Positions 17,712 to 27,235 are shown, numbered from the stretch's first letter. The stretch is 64,000 nt of DNA from Pseudomonadota bacterium (GCA_039033415.1 JBCCCR010000008.1:1-64000), one strand, 5' to 3'. Numbers and translations are program-made. The notes: generated by a model from the sequence alone, not told the origin.

Positions 17712-18242
17712 TCAGGCGTCCCAGTCCAGGTCCAGATCGACGTTGACCAGGTCCTCGTCATCCAGGAGTGCCGCCACGTCCTCCGGGTCGAGCTGGCCGG
17801 CGATGTTAACCAGCACCGCCTCCGCTTCATCGTCCATCGCGATGACGGTAATGCCTTCCAGCATGTCCTCGCTGCCCTTGACCAGGACATGGACCCAGCT
17901 GTCGGGCTCGATAACCTTGGCGAAACGCTCCCATCCCTCACCCATAAGGTCGCGAACAACGCGGTTGGCCTGAGCCTGGTAGTCACGCCGCTGGCTCACC
18001 TCAAAGACCTTAACCCGGACGCTTTCGACCTTGCTAAGCACCTCGAGATCCTCGTCCCCTTCGGCCGCCGCCTGGGCCCAGCTCAGCAGCCAGCCGCCGA
18101 TCTGGATATCGACGGTCACATTCGTTTCATCAAAGCCTGCCAGCGTTGCGAAGTCGATTTTTCCGGGATGGCGCGACTGCGCCAGCGCCAGCGTTGAAAC
18201 AGTCAGCAGGGCGCAAAAAGCGCCGGTAATCATTTTTTTCAT
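17712..18242 (-). CDS. DUF4252 domain secreted protein
   Basis: The 176-residue protein has a cleavable signal peptide ending TLALAQS (about residue 23) and then a small domain with VSQRRDYQAQANRVVRDLMGEGWERF and ITVIAMDDEAEAVLVNIAGQLDPEDV, matching DUF4252. The mature protein is strongly acidic at the C-terminus (DDEDLVNVDLDLDWDA). Family members are envelope proteins of unknown function, often near ECF sigma factor genes; none is nearby. The gene stands alone. Confidence 0.8.
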   Translation of the reverse strand: MKKMITGAFCALLTVSTLALAQSRHPGKIDFATLAGFDETNVTVDIQIGGWLLSWAQAAAEGDEDLEVLSKVESVRVKVFEVSQRRDYQAQANRVVRDLMGEGWERFAKVIEPDSWVHVLVKGSEDMLEGITVIAMDDEAEAVLVNIAGQLDPEDVAALLDDEDLVNVDLDLDWDA

Positions 18243-18409
18243 GGTGAATCCTCAGCCTGTGTGAAAGGGATACGCTCAGCGTGAGATTCGGTTACAGGGC
18301 CCGCACATTATTTTGAATGTGTACGTGGCCCCTGGCTCTAAGGACCGGGGCGGTTTGCGAAGCGCCCGCCGATCGCTGAAAATGGTTGTCCACCACAGCA
18401 CCGCTCTGC

Positions 18410-20908
18410 ATGGCGACCCACCTCACACCCAGACGTTCTTCCGCGCGCTTGTCGGACTCCCTGTTCGGCCGACTGCTGCGCGCCCTGGTGAAAGAAAAGG
18501 TCATGCCGCGGGAGCCGGCCATCGACCCGGATCGACCGATCTGTTACGTGATTGAGTCGGACGCGCTGTCAAACCTGCTGATTTTGCAGAAAGCGTGTCG
18601 GGATCGTGGCCTGCCGCTCCCGCTCGACCCACTGGACCTGGAAAACGAGCAGCCGTCCGATCGACGGGTGATCGGTCTGCAGACTCTGCGAGGCCTGTTG
18701 TTCCGACGACCCGACTGGCGGCCGCATCTGCAGGAGCTCAACGCCATGACCCGGGTGCTGGAGGCTCGGCCAGACCTGGATCTGCAGCTGGTCCCCGTGT
18801 CGATTTTCCTCGGTCGTCGGCCGGATAAGGAAACCGGATTCTTCCGTATCCTGTTTTCGGAAAACTGGACCGTCGCGGGCCGGCTTCGCCGTCTCCTGGC
18901 GCTGCTGCTCCACGGTCGCAACACGCTGCTCCAGTTTTCACAGCCTATCGAGCTGCGCGAGGCGCTGGACGAAAATCTCGGCCGCCCCCGAACCGTCAGA
19001 AAGATCTCGCGGCTGCTGCGAGTGCACTTTCGCCGGCGGCGGACCGCCGTGGTGGGACCCGACCTGTCCCACCGTCGCACCGCGCTCGATCAAATTCTGC
19101 GCACCCGCAAGGTGCGCGACGCGATCCGTACGGAAGCCGATAAAAACAGCCAGCCGATCCGACGCGTGCGCCGCCGTGCGGCGGGCTACGCGAGGGAAAT
19201 TGCCGCCGACTATTCGCACACCATGATCCTGATCATGTCACGGCTGCTCGGCTGGTTCTGGAATCGGATTTATGACGGCGTTCACGTCCACAACGAACAG
19301 CATCTGGATGAGGTACCGCCGGGGGCAGAGATCATTTACGTGCCCTGCCACCGTAGTCATATCGACTATCTGCTGGTGTCGTATCTGGTTTACCACTCGG
19401 GCTTTGCGGTGCCGCATATCGCCGCCGGCGTGAATCTGAACATGCCCGTGGTCGGCTCCGTGATCCGCCGCTGCGGTGCTTTTTATCTGCGCCGGAGCTT
19501 TCGGGCGAACGCGCTCTACTCCACCGTCTTCACCGAGTACCTGGACACCATCTTTTCGCGCGGTGTGTCGCTCGAGTATTTCATCGAGGGTACCCGCAGC
19601 CGCACCGGGCGGCTGCTCAAGCCCCGCACCGGCATGCTGTCGATGACGGTTCGAAGCTACCTGCGCCACCAGGAGCGCCCGGTGGTTTTTGTGCCGGTAT
19701 ATTTCGGCTATGAGCAGCTGGTTGAAGGCGACTCCTATCTGGGCGAGCTGTCAGGCGGACGCAAGAAGAAAGAGACCTTATCCGGGCTTATCCGCTCCTT
19801 CTCGATCCTCAAGAAGAAGTTCGGGCAGATGCATGTGAGCTACGGTAAACCGGTGCTGCTGGCCGACCACCTCGACCAGCAGGAGCCGCAGTGGCGCGAG
19901 CTGATTCCCACCGACGACCAGCGACCGCCCTGGCTCGCCGGCGCCGTCGACCAGCTTGGCGATCGCATCATGCGCCGGATCAACTCCGCCGCGGTGGTCA
20001 ATCCGATGAACCTGCTGGCCATCGCGCTGCTTTCGAGTCCGCGTAACGCGATGGCGGTCGATGACCTGGAATCCCAGATCGATCTGCTGCGCGAGCTGCT
20101 GATTCGTCTGCCGCTGTCGCCTCACGCTGCGGTGACCGACCTCACCGGCCGAGAGGTGATCGAATACTGCGATCAATTCGGGCTGGTCGAGCGGCGCAGC
20201 GATAGCCTCGGCGACATGGTGGTCTGCAGCGAAAAGAACGCCTGGCTGCTGTCGTACTTTCGTAATAATTCGCTGCACGCAGTGGCCCTTTACTCCTGGT
20301 GCGCCTGCGTATTTCGCAACAACATGAGCTTTCGGCGGGAGGACTTTGAGCGCATGGCGCGCGTGCTCTACCCGTTCCTTAAAGACGAGCTGTTCCTGCC
20401 CTGGACCGGCGAAGAGTTTTTAGAAGCGTGCGACAAGTGTTTGGCACAGTTTCGCCAGCTAGGCCTGCTGGTGGCCTCCGAGCAGCCGGACGTGCTGCAG
20501 CGGGTTCGCGGCGAAACGCTGCAGGCGCTGCAGCTCTCGATGCTCAGCCAGCCGATCTTCTCCTCGCTGGAGCGCTTCTACATCACTGTCGCGCTGCTGG
20601 TGAAAAACGGCCCGGGCACGATGACGGCCTCGGAGCTGGAGAACCAGTGTCACCACACCGCCAAACGCCTGGCTGTTACAGTCGCTTTCGAAACGCCCGA
20701 ATTCTTCGACAAGGCCCTGTTCAGAAACTTCATCCGGATCCTGCGCCGCGAGGGTGTGCTCACCACCTCCGAGGACGGCAAGCTGGTGTTCAACGAGGCG
20801 CTAGAAATTGTGATCCGAGACGCCAAGACGGTCCTGAGCAAAGAGGTCAGGCACAACATCTGGCGTCTCTCGCCGGCTCCTAAGCCGGTAGAGGAGATGG
20901 CGGCCTAG
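18410..20908 (+). CDS. plsB: Glycerol-3-phosphate 1-O-acyltransferase PlsB
   Basis: About 832 residues from the ATG at 18410. The acyltransferase core shows the HX4D motif in VPCHRSHIDYLL, GAFYLRRSF, the EGTRSRTGRLL motif and a later PVVFVPVYFGYEQL, all typical of PlsB. The enzyme transfers an acyl group to glycerol-3-phosphate at the inner membrane, the first step of phospholipid synthesis. The frame also opens at a TTG at 18386, but neither start has a clear ribosome site. Length is normal for PlsB. The end overlaps the convergent ydcH-like gene by 4 bases. Confidence 0.95.
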   Translation: MATHLTPRRSSARLSDSLFGRLLRALVKEKVMPREPAIDPDRPICYVIESDALSNLLILQKACRDRGLPLPLDPLDLENEQPSDRRVIGLQTLRGLLFRRPDWRPHLQELNAMTRVLEARPDLDLQLVPVSIFLGRRPDKETGFFRILFSENWTVAGRLRRLLALLLHGRNTLLQFSQPIELREALDENLGRPRTVRKISRLLRVHFRRRRTAVVGPDLSHRRTALDQILRTRKVRDAIRTEADKNSQPIRRVRRRAAGYAREIAADYSHTMILIMSRLLGWFWNRIYDGVHVHNEQHLDEVPPGAEIIYVPCHRSHIDYLLVSYLVYHSGFAVPHIAAGVNLNMPVVGSVIRRCGAFYLRRSFRANALYSTVFTEYLDTIFSRGVSLEYFIEGTRSRTGRLLKPRTGMLSMTVRSYLRHQERPVVFVPVYFGYEQLVEGDSYLGELSGGRKKKETLSGLIRSFSILKKKFGQMHVSYGKPVLLADHLDQQEPQWRELIPTDDQRPPWLAGAVDQLGDRIMRRINSAAVVNPMNLLAIALLSSPRNAMAVDDLESQIDLLRELLIRLPLSPHAAVTDLTGREVIEYCDQFGLVERRSDSLGDMVVCSEKNAWLLSYFRNNSLHAVALYSWCACVFRNNMSFRREDFERMARVLYPFLKDELFLPWTGEEFLEACDKCLAQFRQLGLLVASEQPDVLQRVRGETLQALQLSMLSQPIFSSLERFYITVALLVKNGPGTMTASELENQCHHTAKRLAVTVAFETPEFFDKALFRNFIRILRREGVLTTSEDGKLVFNEALEIVIRDAKTVLSKEVRHNIWRLSPAPKPVEEMAA

Positions 20909-21105
20909 GCGTCGATATCGGGGATCAGCTGGCTTTCCAGAATCGTGATCTGATCGCGCAGCTTGAGCTTGCGTTTCTTCAGGCGGCGAATGTTGAGCTC
21001 ATCAGCGCCGGTCTGACCCATAGACTCGATGGCCTGATCCAGTGCGCGATGTTCCAGCCTCAGCTCCGACAGTCGCCCCGCCAACGTATGATCGGTTTCA
21101 GCCAC
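20905..21105 (-). CDS. YdcH/DUF465 family small protein
   Basis: The 66-residue protein is predicted to be almost entirely a helical hairpin, with ELRLEHRALDQAIE and the basic LNIRRLKKRKLKLRDQI segment that defines the DUF465/YdcH family. Function is unknown. Its start overlaps the end of the upstream lipoprotein gene by 8 bases, so the two are probably cotranscribed. Confidence 0.88.
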   Translation of the reverse strand: MAETDHTLAGRLSELRLEHRALDQAIESMGQTGADELNIRRLKKRKLKLRDQITILESQLIPDIDA

Positions 21106-21838
21106 CTTCGGGCGCAGCCAGCGCCATCATATCGGCGCGGAGCTGCTCAGCGACGGCATCCATGGCTTTGGCAAGCCCCTCGGCAGCGCGATCTTTTTCT
21201 GCCAGCATTGCCTCAGTGTCTTTAAAGGCATAGGAGCTGTCGGCATCCAGCGTGATCGTCGCCTCGTCGGCATCCAGCGGGTTGTACTCAACCCGGGTCA
21301 GATAGACCTCGTCCAGCGTTTTGGCATCCAGCAGGCGGGCGCCGACGTGGAGCGTCGGCAGGTAATCCTGGTTGATCGACGGCGCGATGTACCCGACGAC
21401 ATCGATGTAGACGTCCAGCAGGAAATCGACCGGCTCGTTTTTCGGCGGCCGGCGTTCGAAGCGACCCGGCGCCACCTCACCCAACACGTTATCGATCGTT
21501 CGCTTGAACTCGATTTCCTTGAGGTTCAGCCGCGACTCGACGAACGCCTCGCGCAGGCGCCGGTCCACCTCCTCGCGGTAGGCGAAGTCCGCCTCAGTCA
21601 GCGCCTCAACCAGCCGCTTCTGACGAGTCTGTTCACCCTTGAAGACTGCCAGCCGGCCGGCCGTCCCCGCAAAGCCGATGGGGTTGTCGTCGACCCGGGC
21701 CTCTAACTTCTGCTGCATATTGATCGGCAGCACGCCGATAACGGCGCCTTGTTTTGCGGTGTCGGTGCTGAGCTCGGTGCGTGTCGCCGGTGCGCTGCAT
21801 CCGACAAGCGCCAGCAGCAGCAGGATACTGAATCTCAT
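21098..21838 (-). CDS. Hypothetical lipoprotein
   Basis: The 246-residue protein has a short signal peptide with a lipobox LVGC (Cys14), so it should be a lipid-anchored periplasmic or outer-membrane protein. The body contains a hydrophobic beta-rich segment (VDFLLDVYIDVVGYIAP) and an acidic, helical C-terminal region (KDTEAMLAEKDRAAEGLAKAMD). I do not recognise the family. It is followed by the ydcH-like gene with an overlap and is divergent from ttcA. Confidence 0.7.
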   Translation of the reverse strand: MRFSILLLLALVGCSAPATRTELSTDTAKQGAVIGVLPINMQQKLEARVDDNPIGFAGTAGRLAVFKGEQTRQKRLVEALTEADFAYREEVDRRLREAFVESRLNLKEIEFKRTIDNVLGEVAPGRFERRPPKNEPVDFLLDVYIDVVGYIAPSINQDYLPTLHVGARLLDAKTLDEVYLTRVEYNPLDADEATITLDADSSYAFKDTEAMLAEKDRAAEGLAKAMDAVAEQLRADMMALAAPEGG

Positions 21839-21925
21839 TTGGGCGGTTCCCCATCAGGCATGCTGTCGCTACCATATACGCGCACCCAGGCCTTGTCTAC
21901 GAAGGCCCGCCGTGCCGTCTGATCG

Positions 21926-22825
21926 ATGCCCTCACCATCCGGGAAAACCACCTTGACCACCACCGAACGCAAAGCAAGATACCAGCAGGGCAAGCTCCAG
22001 CAGCGCCTGCGCCGCGCCACGGGTAAAGCGATCATGGACTACCAGATGATCGGTGACGGCGACCGGGTCATGGTGTGTCTTTCCGGCGGCAAAGATTCTT
22101 ACACGCTGCTCGACATGCTGCTTGCGCTGCAGAAGAAGGCGCCGGTGTCATTTGAGCTGATTGCGGTCAACCTGGATCAGAAGCAGCCGGGTTTTCCTGA
22201 GCACGTGCTGCCCGACTATCTGGGTGAACTGGGGATCCCTTTTCACATCATCGAGCAGGACACCTACAGCACGGTGCTGTCGGTGGTGCCCGATGGCAAG
22301 ACGTTTTGCGGCCTGTGTTCCCGGCTGCGGCGGGGGGCTCTGTACACGTGGGCCAGTCAGAACGGCATCACCAAGATTGCGCTGGGCCATCACCGGGATG
22401 ACATTATTGAAACGCTGTTCCTCAATCTGTTTTTTGGCGGATCACTGAAAGCCATGCCGCCGAAGCTCAAGTCGGATGACGGCCGCCACATCGTGATTCG
22501 ACCCCTGGCCTACTGCCGGGAGACCGATATCGAGGCGTACGCCGCCGGGCGCAACTTCCCGATCATTCCCTGCAACCTGTGCGGCACCCAGCCCAACATG
22601 CAGCGCCAGGCCATCAAGCTGATGCTAAAGGACTGGGCGCGCATTCATCCCGGACGCATCGAGAGCATCTTCGGCGCCATCGGCAACGTCGCCCCGTCAC
22701 AGCTGGCCGACCGGACGTTGTTCGACTTTGCGGCGCTGGAGGCCAACGACAATGCCGGAGACTGGCTGATGCCCGGACAGGAAGCGGCAGAATCCGATCT
22801 CAGCAACGCAGACCCGATACGCTAG
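21926..22825 (+). CDS. ttcA: tRNA 2-thiocytidine(32) synthetase TtcA
   Basis: The 299-residue protein has the PP-loop ATPase motif SGGKDS at 53-58 and the two CxxC pairs that bind the iron-sulfur cluster: Cys128/Cys131 (FCGLC) and Cys216/Cys219 (CNLC). It also shows [14 protein letters not shown] and the [12 protein letters not shown] segment. It thiolates cytidine 32 in certain tRNAs. Length and motifs agree with the family. The end overlaps the convergent secreted-protein gene by 26 bases. Confidence 0.96.
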   Translation: MPSPSGKTTLTTTERKARYQQGKLQQRLRRATGKAIMDYQMIGDGDRVMVCLSGGKDSYTLLDMLLALQKKAPVSFELIAVNLDQKQPGFPEHVLPDYLGELGIPFHIIEQDTYSTVLSVVPDGKTFCGLCSRLRRGALYTWASQNGITKIALGHHRDDIIETLFLNLFFGGSLKAMPPKLKSDDGRHIVIRPLAYCRETDIEAYAAGRNFPIIPCNLCGTQPNMQRQAIKLMLKDWARIHPGRIESIFGAIGNVAPSQLADRTLFDFAALEANDNAGDWLMPGQEAAESDLSNADPIR

Positions 22826-23786
22826 TTAATCTCTGAAGCTGGATCGTTCCGGTGCCGTCCGCACCGTCGTAGCTGAACTCCAGCTGCTGGCAGTCGAGAA
22901 AGCGAAGCGTCACCGAACCCCACGATTCCCGCTGCACGTCGTTGCGGTCAAAGGCCGGACCAAAATCGGCACCGCTGGTGCGAATCACGGGTATCGTCAG
23001 CTCGCGGGCACCGGCCGGCAGCGGGGCGCTGCCGATGAGCCACTGCTGGCGACCGGCCAGGTACGTGTACCAGCTCACGACCAGCGCCCGGCCCTCGGGC
23101 CCTTCACTAACCTCGACGATCACACCTTCACCGTCTCGGACGCGATTAAACCAGCTGCCGGCGTGGCGGGCCGAAATCTGCTGAAACGTCGGCACACCGT
23201 ATTCGGCCGGGCTGTAGGCGGGATAGTCCAGCGTTCGGCGAAACTGGACGTCCTGGATGATCAGGGTCAGCTCATCGTCAAAATCGATCCCGGCGTTGTC
23301 GGTGGCCGGGCTGGACTCCACCACCAGGCGCAGCCCGGGACCCTGGGCAGCGTCCGGGCTCTGTATCAGCTGCCGACCCGAGTCGTCCTGGGTCAGCGTG
23401 TTGGCCTCCGAGGCGACCCGCACCGGCACCTGGACATCGTTCTGGACCAGGTCGACCAGGGGCGCGAGCGGCAGGCCACCCTGAGGCGTGATTTCGATCA
23501 GCAGCGCGGAGCCGTTGGTATGGCAGGGTACCCGCCATGACCGGATCTGCACGGGGACCGAAATGCCTCGCGGCGCGGTGGCGTCAGGCAAGACGGCTGA
23601 ATATTCGAAAAGGATGGTGCCCTCTACGTAGCTGTTGGCAAGCGTCGGCAGCGGGCCTGGCTCAAAACAGCTTGGCGGGTAGGCGTTCTGGGCGAGTGCG
23701 GGGACCGCAACGCTGATCATCAGGGCCAGCGCAGCCCGGAGGTTTCTACGGCGCAGACCCCTAGGGGCCCGGTTGGAAAACGGCAT
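22800..23786 (-). CDS. Secreted protein with C-terminal WFNRxRDGEG-type domain
   Basis: The 328-residue protein has an Arg-rich twin start, a signal peptide ending VPALAQ (about 33) and a two-part mature region. The second part (about 205-328) contains [60 protein letters not shown] and the final LRC. From memory this beta-rich module recurs in secreted proteins of Xanthomonadales-like genomes; its function is not known. The first part is unrecognised. Four or so cysteines suggest disulfides. It overlaps ttcA at the end and is divergent from rdgC. Confidence 0.7.
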   Translation of the reverse strand: MPFSNRAPRGLRRRNLRAALALMISVAVPALAQNAYPPSCFEPGPLPTLANSYVEGTILFEYSAVLPDATAPRGISVPVQIRSWRVPCHTNGSALLIEITPQGGLPLAPLVDLVQNDVQVPVRVASEANTLTQDDSGRQLIQSPDAAQGPGLRLVVESSPATDNAGIDFDDELTLIIQDVQFRRTLDYPAYSPAEYGVPTFQQISARHAGSWFNRVRDGEGVIVEVSEGPEGRALVVSWYTYLAGRQQWLIGSAPLPAGARELTIPVIRTSGADFGPAFDRNDVQRESWGSVTLRFLDCQQLEFSYDGADGTGTIQLQRLTSVSGLRC

Positions 23787-23851
23787 GACAAGATATTACC
23801 GCACAAGCGCCTTTTCTGCTGAAATAGCCGCTTTCCACGAAAGGCCATCCG

Positions 23852-24760
23852 GTGTTTTCCAACCTCAGTATCTACGCCGCCCGTTTGCCGGGTCTGGCGC
23901 CCGAACAGCTCGCCGAACAGCTCTCGGCCGGCGTCCTCAGCCCCTGTGGCCGGCTCGAGCCCGGCTCTGCCGGCTGGGTCTCACCCTACGGACGAGATTC
24001 CGACGTGCTAACCCACATCGTCGGCCGCTGCGCGCTGTTTCGTTTCGGGATCGAGGAGAAAGTCCTGCCTCCCGCCGTCATAAAAGAGGCGGTCAGTCAG
24101 CGGCTGCTCGAAGCTGAAAAAAAGACCGGGCAGCGGGCCGCCCGCGCTGAGAAACTCCGCGTCAAAGACGAGGTGCTGATGGACCTTCTGCCGCGCGCGT
24201 TCGTCAAACCGAGACACGTGGATGCCTTTCTCGACCTCGAGGATGGCTGGCTGGTGGTGGACACCGCCAGCCGTAAAATCGCCGAGGATCTGCTGGGGCT
24301 GCTGCGCATGAACGTGACCGGTATCACCATCACCGCACCCGACGCCAAACCCGCTATCTGCCGCAAGCTCACCGCCTGGCTCCAGAGCGGCGACGCACCC
24401 CAGGGCTTCACGCTCGGAGAAGAGTGTGATCTGCGCGACGAACGCGACGCCAGCGCCACCATCCGCTGCCGACGCCAGGAGCTTGAGCGATCGGATATCC
24501 GGCGTCACGTGGAGCAGGGTATGCAGGCCTTTAGGCTCGGCCTGGTCTGGCAGGAGCGGCTGAGCTTCAGCGTGACCGAAGAGCTTTCGCTGCTGCGGGT
24601 TAAGGCGTTGGATCAGGTGCAAAGCCAGCTGAGTGACATCCGATCCGAAACGGCGCTTGAGGAACTGGACGCGAGATTCGCGCTCTTTTCGCTGGAGTTT
24701 CGGGCCCTGCTGGAGCAGCTTTGCGGCGTGCTGGACTGGCCGGGAGCAGCGGAAGACTAG
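23852..24760 (+). CDS. rdgC: Recombination-associated protein RdgC
   Basis: The 302-residue protein starts at a GTG and shows the RdgC pattern: MFSNLSIYAARLPG, GWVSPYGRDSDVL, KVLPPAVIKEAVSQRLLEAEKKTG with its helical basic segment, and AFVKPRHVDAFLDLEDGWLVVDTASRK. RdgC forms a ring around double-stranded DNA and limits RecA activity. It is restricted to Beta- and Gammaproteobacteria, which supports the taxonomic reading. Length is as expected. Confidence 0.95.
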   Translation: MFSNLSIYAARLPGLAPEQLAEQLSAGVLSPCGRLEPGSAGWVSPYGRDSDVLTHIVGRCALFRFGIEEKVLPPAVIKEAVSQRLLEAEKKTGQRAARAEKLRVKDEVLMDLLPRAFVKPRHVDAFLDLEDGWLVVDTASRKIAEDLLGLLRMNVTGITITAPDAKPAICRKLTAWLQSGDAPQGFTLGEECDLRDERDASATIRCRRQELERSDIRRHVEQGMQAFRLGLVWQERLSFSVTEELSLLRVKALDQVQSQLSDIRSETALEELDARFALFSLEFRALLEQLCGVLDWPGAAED

Positions 24761-24798
24761 CCGGTCGAAGCTGGCCCCAACGATAAAACGGCCGAGCG

Positions 24799-24826
24799 TT
24801 GGACCTCAAACATTCTTTGTTAGAAT
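24799..24826 (+). promoter_or_regulatory. Sigma-70-type promoter of the azurin gene
   Basis: TTGGAC at 24799-24804 and TAGAAT at 24821-24826 are separated by 16 bases, giving a good -35/-10 pair. The predicted start at about 24833 leaves a leader of roughly 40 bases before the ATG at 24872. Confidence 0.6.
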
Positions 24827-24871
24827 GGCGGCTGTTTACGTAGACACACATCTTCTCACGGAGACTCCCCT

Positions 24872-25750
24872 ATGAAGCGTCAAAACTTTTTTCTGATCCT
24901 GCTGGCCACGCTGCTGACGCTGGCACTGACCGCCTGTGGTGGTGATGATGGCAGTTCCGGCAGCGGTTCCATGGCTGAGAAAGCGGCCGACAGCGTTGAG
25001 GAAGCGGCGGCCGAGGTGGCTGACGCGGTCGAGGACGGCGCCGACGCTGCAGCCGATATGGCCAGCGAAGCCGGTGATGCGGCCACCGACATGGCCGGCG
25101 ATGCGATGGACGCCATGAGCGATGCTGGCGATGCCGCGGCTGGGATGGCCGAAGACGCCGGCGATGCCGCCATGGATATGGCTGACGATGCGATAAACGA
25201 AGCCAAAGACATGGCCGGCGCCGCGATGGACGAAGCCAAGGACATGGCCGGTGACGCCATGGACGAAGCCAAAGACATGGCCAGCGATGCCGGCGATGCA
25301 GCTGCCGGCGCGGCCGCCGGGGCTGCGGCGGGCGTGATGGGCAAAGCTGAAGAGGTTGCCAACGTCGCGGCTGGCTGCACCCTGGACATCGAGGCGGGCG
25401 ACACGATCGCCTACAGCACCAACGAATTGGCCGCCCCGGCGGGCTGCGACGCGGTGACCGTGACCCTCACCCATACCGGTCAGTTTCCCAAAGAGGCCAT
25501 GGGCCACAACTGGGTCCTGCTGCCCACGGACGCCATCGATTCGGTCGCAAACGCCTCGATGGCGGTGGGCCCCACCGGCAACTACGTGCCCGATGACGAT
25601 CGCATTATTGCTGCTACCAAGCTGATTGGCGGCGGCGAGTCGGCAAGCATCAGCTTTTCGCTGGAAGGCCTGTCAGGCACCTACTCGTACATCTGCACGT
25701 TCCCAGGACACTGGGCTGTGATGCGCGGTACGTTCACCGTCGGCGGCTGA
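24872..25750 (+). CDS. Lipid-anchored azurin with long alanine/aspartate-rich helical stalk
   Basis: The 292-residue protein has a lipoprotein signal with lipobox LTAC (Cys22), a low-complexity region (about 34-165) built on repeats such as MDEAKDMAGDA, and a C-terminal azurin domain (about 167-292). The type 1 copper ligands are visible as His212, Cys275, His280 and Met284 (ICTFPGHWAVM), with a likely disulfide Cys169-Cys192. Azurins shuttle electrons in the periplasm. Here the protein would be tethered to a membrane by lipid through an amphipathic, LEA-like stalk. A terminator follows at 25802. Repeat length may vary between strains. Confidence 0.9.
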   Translation: MKRQNFFLILLATLLTLALTACGGDDGSSGSGSMAEKAADSVEEAAAEVADAVEDGADAAADMASEAGDAATDMAGDAMDAMSDAGDAAAGMAEDAGDAAMDMADDAINEAKDMAGAAMDEAKDMAGDAMDEAKDMASDAGDAAAGAAAGAAAGVMGKAEEVANVAAGCTLDIEAGDTIAYSTNELAAPAGCDAVTVTLTHTGQFPKEAMGHNWVLLPTDAIDSVANASMAVGPTGNYVPDDDRIIAATKLIGGGESASISFSLEGLSGTYSYICTFPGHWAVMRGTFTVGG

Positions 25751-25801
25751 CTCCAGCCGGTCTGGCGGGCTGCTACCCGCTCGCCTAACTCGCAAGGAAG
25801 A

Positions 25802-25827
25802 CCCCGGGCTCAACGTCCGGGGTTTTT
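25802..25827 (+). terminator. Intrinsic terminator of the azurin gene
   Basis: CCCCGG at 25802-25807 pairs with CCGGGG at 25817-25822, followed by TTTTT. It lies about 50 bases after the azurin stop. The convergent haloperoxidase-type gene ends inside its loop region. Confidence 0.8.
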
Positions 25828-27159
25828 ATGTGGGCCTTGCAACTCGTCGCTCCCGCTCATAGGCAAGAGCAGCGTCTGCAGCACCTGCTCGCCTACCTGA
25901 TGGCCCAGACGGTTGCCTTCGATCGAGTCATAGCGAAAGTGAATCCCCAGGTAGACCCGTGATAGGGCGCATTCCATGGCCGCCTCGGAGAAGCTGTTGA
26001 ATTGACGACCCGGAGGTTCCATCGGGCGCTTACCGGATAGAGGTCCAGCCATGTCCACCTCTGCGGTGATCATAGTGAACGCCATATCGTCCCCAAACGT
26101 TTCTGCCAGCGCACTCATCGCTGCCGCGCACGCGGTGCCGTGAGCTGACGGGTAGGAGGGAAATGCGTAAGTGTGGCCATGGGTATTGTTCCAGTCGGGG
26201 TCCGCGCTAGTCGCCGGATTACCGTCATTTTCCGCCCAGCGTATCGCCGTGTAGGGTCGCCAGTGATTGTAGAAAAATTTGTTGTTAAACGAGCTGACGT
26301 AGGCGTCGAAGACGGCCACGTTCAGCAGCGCAAAGAGGCGGTTAGCCGTTACGCCGGTCAGGCCCCGCTCGAGGGTCAGTCGGCGAGCCAGCCGATTGTG
26401 GGAGTTCTCAGCGAAATCCTTCCACCAGAGCGCCAAATGCGTCTGATCGGGACTTCGTTCATCGCTCAGATCCCGCCCGACCCGCTTCACCTCGTCGAAG
26501 GCTTCAGCATAGGCCGGCCCGTCAATCGCTGGCGGCGGCGGCACCCGTAGGCTCGCGGGTGCGTTTATGGCAAAAGGCTCTGCTTCCGCCCAACCGGCCC
26601 CGAATACGAACCCTTCCGGCGTGCCGCTGTGGTCGGAGAACTCGGCATAAACGCCGGGCGCCATCGGGTGCCAGCGGTATTCCGCCTCGCCGTCCCAACC
26701 ATCACCGGCCCTCGCGGCCAGGATGGCTGCCGCCGCCCGATCGCCGAGCTCAAGGCCAAGCGTCCGGGCGCGGCCCTGAGGCACATCCGCCAGCCACCGT
26801 TCGCGTTCGGTCGACCAACGCTGCACTTGGTCCGGGTACTGTGAGCGGGCCAGCGCAAAGGCGGCTTGGGTTAAGGCCGAGAGGGGGTCGGCCTCCGGTT
26901 CCGGATGATTGAGCCGATACGGCTGGAAGCGCGGCTGAATGTTGCTCAGCGCATCATGGATAGCCAGATGCATCAGCGTTGCGGTACGAAGGCCTTTGAG
27001 CGTGAGGAACCCGTCTTCCGCTTCGGCGGTCTCCATCACCAGCTGATTCCAGCGCACCACAGGCTCCGACGTCAGGGGTGTCGGTTTGGTGGTTCCTCTC
27101 ACGCTGCAGGCGGTCGCGAGCACGAAGGTCAGCCATAGGCTGATGATGATGTTCCTCAT
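25810..27159 (-). CDS. Vanadium-dependent haloperoxidase/PAP2-type lipoprotein
   Basis: About 449 residues from the ATG at 27159, chosen because it directly precedes a signal peptide with lipobox-like ATAC and follows an AGAGG; the frame opens further, to 27192. The C-terminal half carries the vanadate/phosphate pocket motifs: KFFYNHWRP (K-x6-RP), PSYPSAHG and SRVYLGIHF (SR-x5-H). These are shared by vanadium haloperoxidases and PAP2 phosphatases; overall length and order fit the bacterial vanadium haloperoxidase-related group. Substrate cannot be told. It is divergent from an HxlR regulator with an inverted repeat between. Confidence 0.85.
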   Translation of the reverse strand: MRNIIISLWLTFVLATACSVRGTTKPTPLTSEPVVRWNQLVMETAEAEDGFLTLKGLRTATLMHLAIHDALSNIQPRFQPYRLNHPEPEADPLSALTQAAFALARSQYPDQVQRWSTERERWLADVPQGRARTLGLELGDRAAAAILAARAGDGWDGEAEYRWHPMAPGVYAEFSDHSGTPEGFVFGAGWAEAEPFAINAPASLRVPPPPAIDGPAYAEAFDEVKRVGRDLSDERSPDQTHLALWWKDFAENSHNRLARRLTLERGLTGVTANRLFALLNVAVFDAYVSSFNNKFFYNHWRPYTAIRWAENDGNPATSADPDWNNTHGHTYAFPSYPSAHGTACAAAMSALAETFGDDMAFTMITAEVDMAGPLSGKRPMEPPGRQFNSFSEAAMECALSRVYLGIHFRYDSIEGNRLGHQVGEQVLQTLLLPMSGSDELQGPHKNPGR

Positions 27160-27218
27160 GATTGCCGAGCCTCTGGATGCTTGGTCCTTCAACCTAGATT
27201 GCCGCGCCGCGTTTTTCC

Positions 27219-27235
27219 ACTACTGTTTCTGTAGT
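27219..27235. promoter_or_regulatory. Inverted repeat, likely HxlR operator
   Basis: ACTAC at 27219-27223 and GTAGT at 27231-27235 form a perfect 5-base dyad with a 7-base centre. It is placed in the 110-base gap between the divergent haloperoxidase-type and HxlR-type genes. HxlR regulators bind short dyads in their own promoter regions, so this is a plausible operator for both genes. Confidence 0.5.

Noticed and set aside
21835-22035. 66-residue minus frame upstream of the lipoprotein gene, overlapping ttcA
   Set aside because: Its first half is the antisense of ttcA. The last 40 residues could start at a GTG and overlap the lipoprotein ATG, but no ribosome site or known family supports it.
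24960-25330. Repetitive DNA that could be taken for a CRISPR array or satellite
   Set aside because: The repeats are imperfect, in frame and encode the protein stalk; there are no unique spacers of constant length.
24836-25507. 223-residue minus frame rich in Gly/His opposite the azurin gene
   Set aside because: It mirrors the Ala/Asp repeat of the azurin stalk; the regular pattern is due to the repeat in the coding strand.
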